A stretch of DNA of 64,000 bases from JABAAE01 sp905480545 (GCA_943788025.1 CALSOR010000004.1:372001-436000), one strand, 5' to 3'; shown: positions 39,036-48,749, counted from the stretch's first letter. Numbers and translations are program-made. Notes: a model not told the origin generated them from the sequence alone.

Positions 39036-40463
39036 TCAACCAGCGGTTTCTTCAATCCGATCAAGCAACTTGCTTACGATGTCGTTGCTCGTCTCGGGAC
39101 TGGTGACCGTAAACCGAAAGTACTTTTCCCCCTTCAATTCCGTTCGAGTAAAGTAAAACTCACCCTCTCGGATAATTTGATCACGAATGGCAAACGGATC
39201 GAATTCTTCTGGCCGATACTGAAAACAAAGTATATTCGACTGCGGTTTGTAGCGGCAGACAAAACCGTCACGCGACGATATCAACCGATAAATCTCTTCA
39301 GTTCGAGAAAATAACGCATCAACAAAATCGGCTAAGCCCTGCTCACCAATGGCAAGCAGACACAAATAAAACTTCAAACCGATTGGAACCTTTGTGCATT
39401 CGATCGTTTGATGAAAAAGATTCGGAAAGTCGTCGTCATTACACGTATTTAAATACGACGCATGCTGTTGAAAAATTCGATTCAAGCTTTCCGGATTGCG
39501 AAACAAAACGGCCGTACAAAGCGCTGACGTTTGAAGCAACTTGTGCTGATCCCAAACCACCGAATCCGCAAACTGGATACCGTGCAACAGTTCGCGATGC
39601 GTCTGACTGACCAGTGCACTACCACCGTGAGCGGCATCAATGTGAAACCAAATTGATTTTTGTTTGGCGAACTCGCCAATCGATTTCAAATCATCGTAGA
39701 GCCCAGTTGGCGTTGAGCAGGCATTGGCACAAATTGCAACCGGCGAGTTCCCTTCATCAACCGCCGCTTGAAACACCGATTCGATCTGATCAACCTCAAT
39801 TTGCCCAAGGTCGTTGGTCGGGAGAAACCGAATATTTCGCTCGCCATACCCAAGAATGCAAATCGCCCGCTGCAAACAATAATGGCTGGTTTCCGGTACG
39901 AGAAATACATGGCGATGATCAATCCCTTCTCGCCAACTTTCAGGGTGAAAGGTCCCGCGAGCAGCAAGCAGCGCCGTCAGGTTTGCGAGTGAGCCACCAT
40001 GTGTCAGAAATCCATCCCCTCCATCTGGCCAATTCACGAATCCCAATAACCACTGCACAACAAAACGTTCAATCGCAACCGGGCCCGGCCCCATTTCATA
40101 AACGGCCATCCCATTGTTGGTCATGCCGTTCACCAAATCCGCCAACGCAGATGCAAAATGTGGCCGCGAAACTTGATGTCCAATAAACCGAGGATCATTC
40201 AAACGAATTAATGTTGGCAAGTACGTTTCGACGAACTCGCCGAGAATGCCCGGATCGCCCTGCCCTCCGGCCAATTCCACAAACTGTTCAAGCCGTAACG
40301 CTTTCGTGACATCCGAAACGGTTTTAAGGTTGACGACCGGACCATCAGACAGGCGAGAACGATCGATGAAATCGACAAGCAATTTCGTAACGGCCGAGAT
40401 GGCCCTCGAAAAATCATCGGTTTGATACGTCAGGTTCGCTGAATAGTTGGAAGCTTCTTTCAA
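39036..40463 (-). CDS. PLP-dependent group II amino acid decarboxylase
   Basis: A 475-residue member of the aromatic-L-amino-acid/glutamate/2,4-diaminobutyrate decarboxylase family. The region GDGFLTHGGSLANLTALLAA near 150, the Asp in FHIDAAHGGSALVSQ near 270 and the PLP Lys in VVWDQHKLLQTSALCTAVLF near 305 are conserved (DQHK replaces the common DPHK). The substrate cannot be read from sequence. Only a TTG at 40463 can start this frame, because an in-frame stop lies two codons upstream and no ATG occurs near the N-terminus. It lies 38 bases downstream of the MFS exporter gene on the same strand, so exporter and decarboxylase are probably cotranscribed. Confidence 0.88.
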   Translation of the reverse strand: MKEASNYSANLTYQTDDFSRAISAVTKLLVDFIDRSRLSDGPVVNLKTVSDVTKALRLEQFVELAGGQGDPGILGEFVETYLPTLIRLNDPRFIGHQVSRPHFASALADLVNGMTNNGMAVYEMGPGPVAIERFVVQWLLGFVNWPDGGDGFLTHGGSLANLTALLAARGTFHPESWREGIDHRHVFLVPETSHYCLQRAICILGYGERNIRFLPTNDLGQIEVDQIESVFQAAVDEGNSPVAICANACSTPTGLYDDLKSIGEFAKQKSIWFHIDAAHGGSALVSQTHRELLHGIQFADSVVWDQHKLLQTSALCTAVLFRNPESLNRIFQQHASYLNTCNDDDFPNLFHQTIECTKVPIGLKFYLCLLAIGEQGLADFVDALFSRTEEIYRLISSRDGFVCRYKPQSNILCFQYRPEEFDPFAIRDQIIREGEFYFTRTELKGEKYFRFTVTSPETSNDIVSKLLDRIEETAG

Positions 40464-40501
40464 TGGTTACTGGGAGCAAAGTTTATAGAAATTCCAAGGA
40501 T

Positions 40502-41770
40502 CTACTGATCACTATTCGCTGTGTCAGAATCAACGCCCTCTGGGCTGGCAACGCCACCAAGACCTCGAGTTCCCCAAATCAGCGGAACCAATGCGAACGC
40601 CAATAAACAACCGGCAAGTAGAAACGCTGAACCAAACATTCGATACGAAGATTCGACTTCTGCAAAATAAAAGAACACCTGAGTCATCATGATTGGACTG
40701 ATCATGTTCGCAACGCCTTGCAAACTTGAGAGCGCACCCTGAAGCTCACCTTGCGCGTTGGAAGGCACCCGGGTGGACATAATTGCTTTGATTGCAGGAG
40801 TTGTTGCCGCGGCACACGCAGAAATCGGAATCCAAAAATAAAGCATCCACCACTGAGTCGCGCATGCGAACCCCCCAAACGCAACGATCCCACATGTAAT
40901 TCCGATAAAGGCGGTCTTGCGTTCACCAAAACGCTTTATCACTCGTCCAATTAAACCGCCTTGCACCACGGCTGAACAAATCCCGAACGCCATCAGTGAC
41001 AGCCCAATGTCTCTCGGCTCCCAACCGTAGCGAGCTTTGCCATGGTACTGCCAAGTATACGGATAGACACCATGAACAACAAACAAAAGAAAGCTAACAA
41101 CCAACAGCCATTTGATTTTGGGAAACAATCGGAATTGCCTAAAAGCCCCAAGCGGATTCGAACGTGACAATGAAAACGCACGACGATTTTCTTTCGGAAG
41201 CGACTCGGGCAAAACGAAATACCCGTAGCACATGTTCACCAACGCCAAACCTGCTGAAGCAAAGAATGGAGCACGATCATCAATGCTACCCAGAAATCCG
41301 CCGATGACGGGCCCCAAAATAAAGCCGACGCCAAACGCTGCACCAACCATTCCAAATGCCTTACCGCGATTCTTTTCGTCAGAAACATCCGCTATGTAGG
41401 CATTGGCTGTTGCAAACGAAGCGCCGCATATTCCGGTCAAAATTCTACCGATAAACAATACCTGAATCGTTTGCGCGAAAGCAAGTATCAGGTAATCAAT
41501 CGTCAATGCAGCCAACGACAACAAAAGCACTGGACGGCGGCCGAAACGATCACTCAAGCTACCAATCAATGGGCCGAAAAGAAAATGCATCGCTGCATAA
41601 CAAAAACTTAGGTATCCACCCCACGTCGATGCCGCAGTCGTATCGATATCCAAGAGCTCGACCAGCAAGTCGGGCATGACAGGAATAATGATTCCAAATC
41701 CGATTGCGTCGAGTAACACAGTGATCAGTATAAAATATAGGGCTTTTTGCCCAATTGGCTTTTTGTTCAT
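40502..41770 (-). CDS. MFS transporter, TetA-like (DHA1) drug/metabolite exporter
   Basis: A 422-residue, 12-helix major facilitator protein. The N-terminal LLDAIGFGIIIPVMPDLLVE and the motif A loop GSLSDRFGRRPVLLL are those of the tetracycline-exporter branch. Motif C-like GFILGPVIGGFLGS lies in helix 5, typical of antiporters. The C-terminal 25 residues are hydrophilic. Paired with the decarboxylase, it may export the amine product or exchange it for the amino acid (inference); drug efflux is the default alternative. Confidence 0.88.
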   Translation of the reverse strand: MNKKPIGQKALYFILITVLLDAIGFGIIIPVMPDLLVELLDIDTTAASTWGGYLSFCYAAMHFLFGPLIGSLSDRFGRRPVLLLSLAALTIDYLILAFAQTIQVLFIGRILTGICGASFATANAYIADVSDEKNRGKAFGMVGAAFGVGFILGPVIGGFLGSIDDRAPFFASAGLALVNMCYGYFVLPESLPKENRRAFSLSRSNPLGAFRQFRLFPKIKWLLVVSFLLFVVHGVYPYTWQYHGKARYGWEPRDIGLSLMAFGICSAVVQGGLIGRVIKRFGERKTAFIGITCGIVAFGGFACATQWWMLYFWIPISACAAATTPAIKAIMSTRVPSNAQGELQGALSSLQGVANMISPIMMTQVFFYFAEVESSYRMFGSAFLLAGCLLAFALVPLIWGTRGLGGVASPEGVDSDTANSDQ

Positions 41771-41944
41771 CAGGTTGCTTTAATAGTGTCAACACACGCG
41801 GTTTTTGCGAACGCTTAATCTAAAGCTACCCACGCATACACCATATCATTGTACAAGTCACTTTGCCGTACATTTTGAACCAAATGATGCGTTTAGAATA
41901 GGCGTTTCAAACTCATCAATTCAAGCAGAAAGACCAATCAATAA

Positions 41945-41973
41945 AAAAATCGCGAATAAAAATCCGCGATTTT
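41945..41973 (-). terminator. Rho-independent terminator
   Basis: Stem AAAATCGCG/CGCGATTTT with a ten-base loop. On the minus strand the stem is followed by a run of seven T, about 35 bases after the stop of the MQHRG-repeat gene. Confidence 0.85.
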
Positions 41974-42006
41974 GCAAAGATGACTCTTAAAACCAAAATT
42001 CATCGA

Positions 42007-43709
42007 TTAGACGAAATTCCACAATTCCGATTCAGGAGCGGTCTTGCTTGGCGCAACTTCTTTTGACGTTTTTCCGTCAGAGCCATTGGACGGCAAGCGT
42101 CTCGAATTCGAAGCCTTCCCCTTCGTTTGCTCAGTTTTCCCCTTCGTTTGCTCAGTTTTTCCCTTTACCTCGGCTTTGCCTTTCAAGTTCGCTCGATCAA
42201 GCATTTGTTGAAAACGCTTTACATCTTCTGCGGAACCTTTCAGCGTTAGCGTTCCGTTGTCACCATTGATTTCGACCTCAACCTTGCGATTTTTTTCAGC
42301 CGGTTTTCGCGCGGAAGCTCGGTCGCTGTCGCGACTCGGGCGAGCATCAGCACGCGGTGGACGAACATCTGTACGCGATGCACGTGTGTTTGGGCGATCT
42401 GGTTTAATGTCTCGTCGATCGAAACCGCGATTTGATGGCCGGTCACCACCACGACTGTTTATTCGTGGCGGACCGAAACTGCGTTCCATACCGGGCCCGC
42501 GCTGAGGAAAGTCAGGACGCATGTTCGAGCGATTATTTCGGTCGCTCTTGTTGTCAGAATCCTCTTTCCCACGTGGGCCTCGGCCTAAACCACTCGGCCC
42601 ACGATTTCCGAATTGCCCACCAAAGAACTGCTTCATCTGCTCCATCCGTTGATCATGATCGACTGGACGATTCAATCCGCCAGGACCGCGATCATTTCCG
42701 CGTCCAGCATCCCGGGAACGACGACTTCCCGACTGAACGCCACGTCCGTGCTTTGATTTGGGATGAATGCGATCATTTCCAGGGCCTGCGAAGCCGGACG
42801 GTCGCCCCACGTGATGGCGACTCATGTGATGACGACTCATGTGATGACGACTCATGCCCTGCGGACCGTCGCCCATCCCTGGCATTTTGGGTGTTGATTT
42901 TGAAGGGCCCTTACCGAAAGCTGGTGATCCGAAAGACTTCATGCCCCGATGTTGCATGCCCCGATGCTGCATGCCCCGATGCTGCATGCCCCGATGCTGC
43001 ATGCCCCGATGCTGCATGCCCCGATGCTGCATGCCCCGATGCTGCATGCCCCGATGCTGCATGCCCCGATGCTGCATACCCGATGCTGCATGCCCCGATG
43101 CTGCATGCCCCGATGCTGCATGCCCCGATGCTGCATACCACGATGCTGCATACCACGATGCTGCATACCCCGATGCTGCATACCCCGATGCTGCATGCCC
43201 CGATGCTGCATGCCACGCTTCCCGAATGACCGATGGCCGGAACCACTTTTTCCAAAATTTGACCGAAGCAGTCCGCCAGGCATAAAACCACGGTTCATGC
43301 TGCTCATACGAGGAACTCCCCGACCGCCGCGGGGAACTCTACTCCCCCCATTTGCTTGCTTAGAAAAACGAGGTCCAAATTCTTTTGGGCCAGATCGGTG
43401 GGGCGTCGGCCTCTGAGGACCGCCTACATTTCCACGCGACTTAGCATCTCTCGAATCCGGACGTCCAAAACCGGGTCCCATTGGCCTCCGCATATCAGAA
43501 CCCCGGGAACCCAATCCGCGAAACCCTGGCCCAACGCCATTTGCGCCGCTCCGGTGTGGACCATTGTGAACATTCCTCTCTGGACCGTTTCGATTTGGAC
43601 CACCTCGACGTGGACCATCTGGCCCCTCTTGCCCCGAAAGCGACGGTGCCATCGGAACACTAAAACAAAGAACAGCTGCGATCAAAAAAGATCGAAATTG
43701 AGTGGCCAT
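42007..43709 (-). CDS. Secreted MQHRG-repeat protein, Met/His/Arg/Gly-rich (one-base frameshift in the repeat)
   Basis: About 567 residues. Signal peptide FRSFLIAAVLCFSVPMAPSLSG, then an Arg/Gly/Pro/Asn-rich region, about 18 tandem MQHRG pentapeptides, three MSRHH units, more Gly/Arg/Asp-rich sequence and a C-terminal region with a Lys/Glu-rich helix (DNGTLTLKGSAEDVKRFQQM). The start at 43709 has AGGA eight bases upstream. The frame breaks in repeat unit 10 (43075-43088), which has CCC where other units have CCCC or CACG. Without a correction, translation switches to a CSIGA repeat and stops at 42939. No known family. Met- and His-rich repeats suggest metal (copper-like) or polyanion binding (inference). 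A similar EF-hand protein with GQRGGP repeats lies upstream. Confidence 0.75.
42940..43208. repeat. 15-bp coding tandem repeat, about 18 units
   Basis: Units CATGCCCCGATGCTG, with variants CATACCCCGATGCTG and CATACCACGATGCTG, encoding MQHRG on the minus strand. Unit 1 has GTTG and unit 10 (43075-43088) is 14 bases long. All six frames are open through the array because the unit contains no stop, so the alternative ORFs here are shadows. Confidence 0.95.
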
Positions 43710-44115
43710 GGGCAAATCCTTTTTCTGGAATGAGTGAGTGATGCACCTACTTGTCCACACTAAACACTTTGAAAATAAAAAGTTGCGGAGGGAATCGACG
43801 AAAGCCTTATTTTTCAAAAGCTTTATCAAACCAAGGAAATGAGAAATGCTTCAAAACGCCAGTCGCAGTAATCGCCTCCGCGCACCGGCTTGATCACCAT
43901 CAATCAATTGCATCAAATCGTAAATTTATCGCAATTCGAAAACGTGCCTCGAAAAGCGAAGTGATTTATGGCAAACAGGCGGCACCCTTTAAACGATGCC
44001 GCCTGTGTTTCTGGTTCACATATTGCGGATTTAAGAATCCGTGATTGTGAAGTCTTAATTTAATTCCCGTCAAAGATCGGCCGCAAGAATTCGGCAGACG
44101 CGATGACGGATCTAC
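43710..44115. other. Intergenic region between the repeat protein and the EF-hand gene
   Basis: About 405 bases without a supported gene. It holds the hairpin at 43975-44006 and should contain the promoter of the MQHRG-repeat gene. Confidence 0.4.
43975..44006 (-). terminator. Strong hairpin, probable terminator of the EF-hand gene
   Basis: Perfect 10-bp GC-rich stem ACAGGCGGCA/TGCCGCCTGT with a 12-base loop, about 110 bases after the minus-strand EF-hand gene. The following T tract is short (TTTG), so termination efficiency is uncertain. Confidence 0.5.
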
Positions 44116-44553
44116 CTAATTGCCGCCACCTTTGGCTTGACGACCGCCGCGTTGTCCTGGTCCGCCGCGTTGTCCTGGTCCGCCGCGTTGTTCTGGTCCG
44201 CCGCGTTTGCCGCCACGTTCACCTTGTCCAGCACCGCCGGGGGCACCCGCTCCACCACGCGCACCTCGCGATTGTCGCATCTCAGTAAACATAGCAACCA
44301 ATTCTTTCGCATCCAACTTTTTGTCGCCATCCTTATCAAATCTGGCAATCATTTCCTCCACCATTTTGACAGGATTTTGTGCTGCCCGTCCTCCTCTTTG
44401 AGGACCTTTTTCACCACCACGCTGGCGTGCACTACCCTTGCCTTTTTGCCCGCCACCTTTGCCTTTTCCTTCTTGGGCACTTGTGGCACTACTGAGCAAC
44501 AGAATTGCAAAAAGAGCAAAACTGAATCCGGTAAATTTTGCAGCTATTTTCAT
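44116..44553 (-). CDS. Small secreted EF-hand protein with Gly/Arg repeats
   Basis: A 145-residue protein. The start ATG at 44553 has AAGGAG six bases upstream. Signal peptide KFTGFSFALFAILLLSSATS, then a basic Gly/Lys/Arg stretch, a single clear EF-hand loop DKDGDKKLDAKEL preceded by helix VKMVEEMIARF, and a C-terminal tail containing GQRGGP repeats from a 15-bp DNA repeat at about 44147-44200. One loop suggests calcium binding as a dimer or a half-site. The gene is divergent from the ECF sigma factor, with about 190 bases between the starts, so it is a possible target of that factor (inference). Confidence 0.8.
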   Translation of the reverse strand: MKIAAKFTGFSFALFAILLLSSATSAQEGKGKGGGQKGKGSARQRGGEKGPQRGGRAAQNPVKMVEEMIARFDKDGDKKLDAKELVAMFTEMRQSRGARGGAGAPGGAGQGERGGKRGGPEQRGGPGQRGGPGQRGGRQAKGGGN

Positions 44554-44746
44554 TTGAATCTCCTTGAACTTGACGACGTCTAAAAAAGCAATTGAAAAGG
44601 ATGGCGTCCAAGTCACCAATACCGCAACTTGTTCACTAAGTTGATTCCGACAGCCATCTCGATAATCCACCTGAAAAACAATTTTTATTGAATTGTTTGT
44701 AGAATTCGGAAATCCTTTCATGTTTTTAGACGTTTATATTAAGACC

Positions 44747-45397
44747 ATGGAAAAACCAAGTAGCCCAGCAGCGAAAAAAGCAAGTGCCAATCCGTTCAGC
44801 CAATCTGCGGACGGTGACGAACTGGTAGACGCATTTTCAGAGCATTACAGTCGACTTGAGCGGATGATCGAGTTCAGACTCGATCCTCGAATTCGAAACC
44901 GAGTTGATCCGGCTGATATTCTGCAGGACAGTTTCATTGAAGCTCAACGACGGCTTCCAGGGTTTCTCGAAAACCGAGCAGTTTCTATGTTCGTTTGGAT
45001 TCGACAGTTGACACTGCAGCGATTGATCGATGTCCATCGCAGTCATTTCCGTGACAAACGTAGCGTCAGCCAAGAAGTCCGGCTTGATCGAGTGGCTCCC
45101 AACGCAGCCACTAGCATGTTGATTGCAAATGAATTAGTTGGCGAAGTCTCAACACCAAGCCGGCAGCTTTCGCGAAAAGAAGACATCCAACGACTTCAAG
45201 TGGCGATCGACCAGATGGATTCTATTGACCAAGAGGTTCTCGCGCTGCGTCATTTCGAGCAACTGGGAAACAAAGAAGTCGCAGAGATTTTGAATCTTGG
45301 AGTAACGGCGGCGAGCAACCGCTACATCAGAGCCATGGGTCGATTGGCCGAAATCATGTCGAGCGTTGAAGAACCACCCCAGCGAGTTGACCAATAG
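44747..45397 (+). CDS. ECF-type RNA polymerase sigma factor
   Basis: A 216-residue sigma-70 family factor. Region 2: IRNRVDPADILQDSFIEAQR and MFVWIRQLTLQRLIDVHRSH. Region 4: MDSIDQEVLALRHFEQLGNK, then EVAEILNLGVTAASNRYIRA. An ATG at 44720 has a better ribosome site (GGAAA, seven bases) but adds a hydrophobic nonapeptide without family match, so 44747 was preferred. The kinase gene starts seven bases after its stop. The pairing of an ECF factor with a Ser/Thr kinase is a planctomycete pattern in which the kinase is thought to control the sigma factor in place of an anti-sigma factor (established association; mechanism inferred). Confidence 0.9.
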   Translation: MEKPSSPAAKKASANPFSQSADGDELVDAFSEHYSRLERMIEFRLDPRIRNRVDPADILQDSFIEAQRRLPGFLENRAVSMFVWIRQLTLQRLIDVHRSHFRDKRSVSQEVRLDRVAPNAATSMLIANELVGEVSTPSRQLSRKEDIQRLQVAIDQMDSIDQEVLALRHFEQLGNKEVAEILNLGVTAASNRYIRAMGRLAEIMSSVEEPPQRVDQ

Positions 45398-45404
45398 GCC
45401 AAAA

Positions 45405-48400
45405 ATGTTAGACGATAACAAGCTAAACAAGGAACCTTTTTCAGCTTCTACACCAAACGAGCGAATGCACGATTCTTTCGCCGATCCCAATACGAGCGAA
45501 GAACGAAACCCGGTGGAAATTCTGGCAGAAGAATTTGCGGCCCGAATCCGAAACGGCGAAACTCCGTCCATTGACGATTACGTTCAAAAGTGCCCACAAT
45601 TCGAAAAAGAAATCAAACTGATCTTCCCTTCGATTCAATGCGTCGAAAAAGTCAGCAACGAAGAAGCCGACGATCGCAACGTCGAGCGAAATTCCAATCG
45701 TTTTTTTCAGAAGAAGATTGAAACAATCGCGGACTTCGAAATCATTCGGGAGATCGGCCGTGGAGGCATGGGCGTCGTGTACATGGCGCGACAGAAATCC
45801 CTCAACCGTTTGGTCGCTCTTAAAACAATCAACCCAGCGATTTCAAATTCTGAGATCCAGCTGCAACGTTTCCAACGTGAAGCCGAAGCGGTCGCGCGTT
45901 TGCATCATACGAATATTGTTCAAGTTTTTGGAATTGGCGAAGCGGATAATGTTCATTTTTTCGCTATGCAATTAATTGATGGCTGCTCTCTTGCATCATG
46001 GATTCAATCGGCACGCGAACACTTTTCGCACGAAAATCGTGCACGCGATAGCGAGACAGATCGTCCCAAGAACACCCTGGATAACGACCGACGACTGGAC
46101 GACTCGATTGAACCAACGATCGGCCTGCAATCGCCAACCGCCGAAATGGGCATTCCCTCTACAGAGCGAAGTCCTCTTTCAGAAAACTCTCCAGCGGCCA
46201 ATTTCGTATCGACAAATCCGAAAAACGAAGAATTACTTGTTCGATTGTCGAACCTTTCGCAACGTGAATACATTCGCGAAGCCTGCAAAATCGTTGCGAA
46301 TGTTGCCAGCGCGATTCAATATGCGCACGAACAAGGCGTTTTACATCGAGACATCAAGCCAGCAAACTTATTAATGGATCGTGAAGGGACCGTTTGGATT
46401 ACGGACTTTGGCTTGGCGAAAATCAACGACATCGACGAGTTAACGCAGACCGGAAACTTGATTGGCACGTTACGATATATGGCGCCGGAACAATTCGACG
46501 GCAAATTCGATGAGCGGAGCGATATCTACAGCTTGGGCCTGACACTGTATGAGTTGCTTGCTTTGCAACCGGCGTTCGATTCGCTCAAAAAATCGCACGC
46601 AGTCAACATTTCTTCGAAACGAAAATCCCCCGTCTCGCTTCGCTCAATCAACGCCAACATTCCGCGCGACGTCGAGATCATAACGGCCAAAGCAATCTCG
46701 GTCGAACCAAATCATCGGTATTCTACAGCGCAAGAATTCGCCGACGAACTCCATCGTTTTCTTGACGATCGACCGGTGAAAAGCCGTGCCGTCCCGAAAG
46801 TCGAGCTTGCATGGCGTTGGGCGAAACGCAACCCCGCCGTCGCTACGCTTTCATCAATTGCAACCTTGCTACTGATCAGTGTCGCCGTGGTGGCAACAAT
46901 CGGCACCATTCAAACTCGTGAAGCCCTGGCAGGTATGGAGTCGGAGTATGAGCGAGCTGAACAACAAAAACAAATTGCCAACCAAAATTTACAAATCACC
47001 AAAAACGGAATCCAGCAACTGGTGCAAAAGCTTTCCAGCCGTGGCGTTTTTCAACAAAGAAATTATCGGTTTGGTGAAGACGAATTTGTGAGCACGACGA
47101 CCCGACTGTCAGACGCCGACGTCGAAATGCTTTTTATTTTGCTGGATGTCTATCAGAAATTTTCAAGCACAAATGATACGGACCTGTCTCGGGAAACCGC
47201 AGAAGCTTATGCAAAGGCGGGCGATATTCTCCAAAAGCTGGGACGTTATAGGGAAGCAGTTGATTCTTATGAGCAGTCACTTGCTATTTACCAAACGAAT
47301 TTGAGTCAACCCGACGGCAGCGAGCCCTCTGCTGAAGAAAAGCTTCAGCAGATTAGACTTTTTAATGAAATCGCAGTCACAGCCAGCTTAAACGGGGATT
47401 TGATAACCTCGACGACGGCTTTTCAGTCTGCAAAAGAACTATTCAACAATGACCAAAAGCTGGCCATGTTAAGTGACGGCAAGTTCGAATACGCAAGAAC
47501 GTTAAACATTTTTGCGTCATCAGGTTCACGAATTGGCCAATATTTGATTCTCGATCGAGGGCCGGGATTACGTGGCAGGCCATGGGGTCCTGGCGAATCT
47601 TATCTCAGCTATCGTGAACGAGGCAATCGCGAACGACCGGGACGCCGAGGCCAAGTGGATGAAAATGGCAGTCGACGAGGAATGCCCAGCAATGGTGATT
47701 CATTTACAGTTGGCAAGCAAGGTCGAAGCGGATTTGGAGATGAAAGAAGCAGAGGAAGCGGTCGCGGCGTGAAAGGTCGCGGATTCGGTTGGATGGGAAA
47801 AAAACCCGGGAGCGGCGATCAAAAATATGATGAACGAAAACCGCAACATCTCGGAAAATTTGAACCCAATAGAAATCGCCCCGGTCCGCCACCACTTTTT
47901 GGATTTCTGGGATTTGGTGGCCCCCGGCCACCCGAGCCAAACTATTTCCATGATCATCGGCACGAGTTCATACTCGCCAACAAGGAAGCCGAACAGATTC
48001 TGATCAAGCTGATCGATGGTGAGCCGACCAATGCAATCTACCGGTTGGCATTGGCACGCTGTCTTGGCGATCGATTACGGCTTGATCGACGCAGTAACGA
48101 ATCCAAAAACCAGGAAACAGTCCTTGAAAAGATCAGTGAAATTCTGGACCAATTGATCGAGCAATATCCTGCGTCACCTGTGTATCTTTTCGAAAAAGCA
48201 GCAATGCTACACAGTTACAATACCAATCCGCGAATCACAAAACCATCGTTGCTTCAAAAGGCTCGGCAAGCTTCAGAAACTTTAACCACCAATTTTCCGG
48301 ACGTCTTCGAGTACCAATCGCTACTCGCCGATACGATTGCCAAAGAGGCAAGCGTAAACTTTCGCTCGCCAAACGGACGAAATGAAGCGTTAGCCAACTA

Positions 48401-48659
48401 TCAGCAAGTCATTGATATTTATGAACGTTTAACGACGGCTCACTCCGATGCTCACCAATTCCAACTCGCCTACGTGATCCATTTGTACGAATTTTCCGAT
48501 TTAAATTGGAAACTGAAGAACTACGCCAAAGCAAAGCAATTGCTAACGACCGCTACCCATGTTTTTGCACAGGTGGACTTCGGCGGGGGAGATGATTCAC
48601 CTGCGGCGAAGATCCGTCACAAGATTGAAGGACGACTGCAGAGACCGGAATTAAAGTAG
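45405..48659 (+). CDS. Membrane Ser/Thr protein kinase with TPR and a Gly/Arg-rich insert
   Basis: A 1084-residue Hanks-type kinase. Disordered N-terminus (1-105); kinase domain about 111-460 with glycine loop IGRGGMGVVYMA, VALKTI Lys, HRDIKPANLL, DFGLAK and MAPEQF. About 100 residues rich in Asp/Ser/Pro are inserted between the hinge and helix E (about 195-290). One transmembrane helix lies at about 478-500 (IATLLLISVAVVATIG), then a coiled coil and TPR units (AYAKAGDILQKLGRYREAV). A 135-residue Gly/Arg/Pro-rich insert (about 712-848) splits the TPR region. The ATG at 45405 follows the sigma stop by seven bases. The kinase is cytoplasmic, and the TPR part lies on the far side of the membrane. 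Confidence 0.92.
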   Translation: MLDDNKLNKEPFSASTPNERMHDSFADPNTSEERNPVEILAEEFAARIRNGETPSIDDYVQKCPQFEKEIKLIFPSIQCVEKVSNEEADDRNVERNSNRFFQKKIETIADFEIIREIGRGGMGVVYMARQKSLNRLVALKTINPAISNSEIQLQRFQREAEAVARLHHTNIVQVFGIGEADNVHFFAMQLIDGCSLASWIQSAREHFSHENRARDSETDRPKNTLDNDRRLDDSIEPTIGLQSPTAEMGIPSTERSPLSENSPAANFVSTNPKNEELLVRLSNLSQREYIREACKIVANVASAIQYAHEQGVLHRDIKPANLLMDREGTVWITDFGLAKINDIDELTQTGNLIGTLRYMAPEQFDGKFDERSDIYSLGLTLYELLALQPAFDSLKKSHAVNISSKRKSPVSLRSINANIPRDVEIITAKAISVEPNHRYSTAQEFADELHRFLDDRPVKSRAVPKVELAWRWAKRNPAVATLSSIATLLLISVAVVATIGTIQTREALAGMESEYERAEQQKQIANQNLQITKNGIQQLVQKLSSRGVFQQRNYRFGEDEFVSTTTRLSDADVEMLFILLDVYQKFSSTNDTDLSRETAEAYAKAGDILQKLGRYREAVDSYEQSLAIYQTNLSQPDGSEPSAEEKLQQIRLFNEIAVTASLNGDLITSTTAFQSAKELFNNDQKLAMLSDGKFEYARTLNIFASSGSRIGQYLILDRGPGLRGRPWGPGESYLSYRERGNRERPGRRGQVDENGSRRGMPSNGDSFTVGKQGRSGFGDERSRGSGRGVKGRGFGWMGKKPGSGDQKYDERKPQHLGKFEPNRNRPGPPPLFGFLGFGGPRPPEPNYFHDHRHEFILANKEAEQILIKLIDGEPTNAIYRLALARCLGDRLRLDRRSNESKNQETVLEKISEILDQLIEQYPASPVYLFEKAAMLHSYNTNPRITKPSLLQKARQASETLTTNFPDVFEYQSLLADTIAKEASVNFRSPNGRNEALANYQQVIDIYERLTTAHSDAHQFQLAYVIHLYEFSDLNWKLKNYAKAKQLLTTATHVFAQVDFGGGDDSPAAKIRHKIEGRLQRPELK

Positions 48660-48749
48660 ACGGTCGATAACTGGAATTCTGTGGCCTCGGTTCGATTTCG
48701 GCGATAAAATACTTGCTCCAAACCACTCTACAACGTTTTCCGAAGATCA

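Noticed and set aside
42940..43208. Regular short repeats suggesting a CRISPR array
   Set aside because: Units are 15 bp and directly adjacent with no spacers, and they keep a reading frame in a secreted protein.
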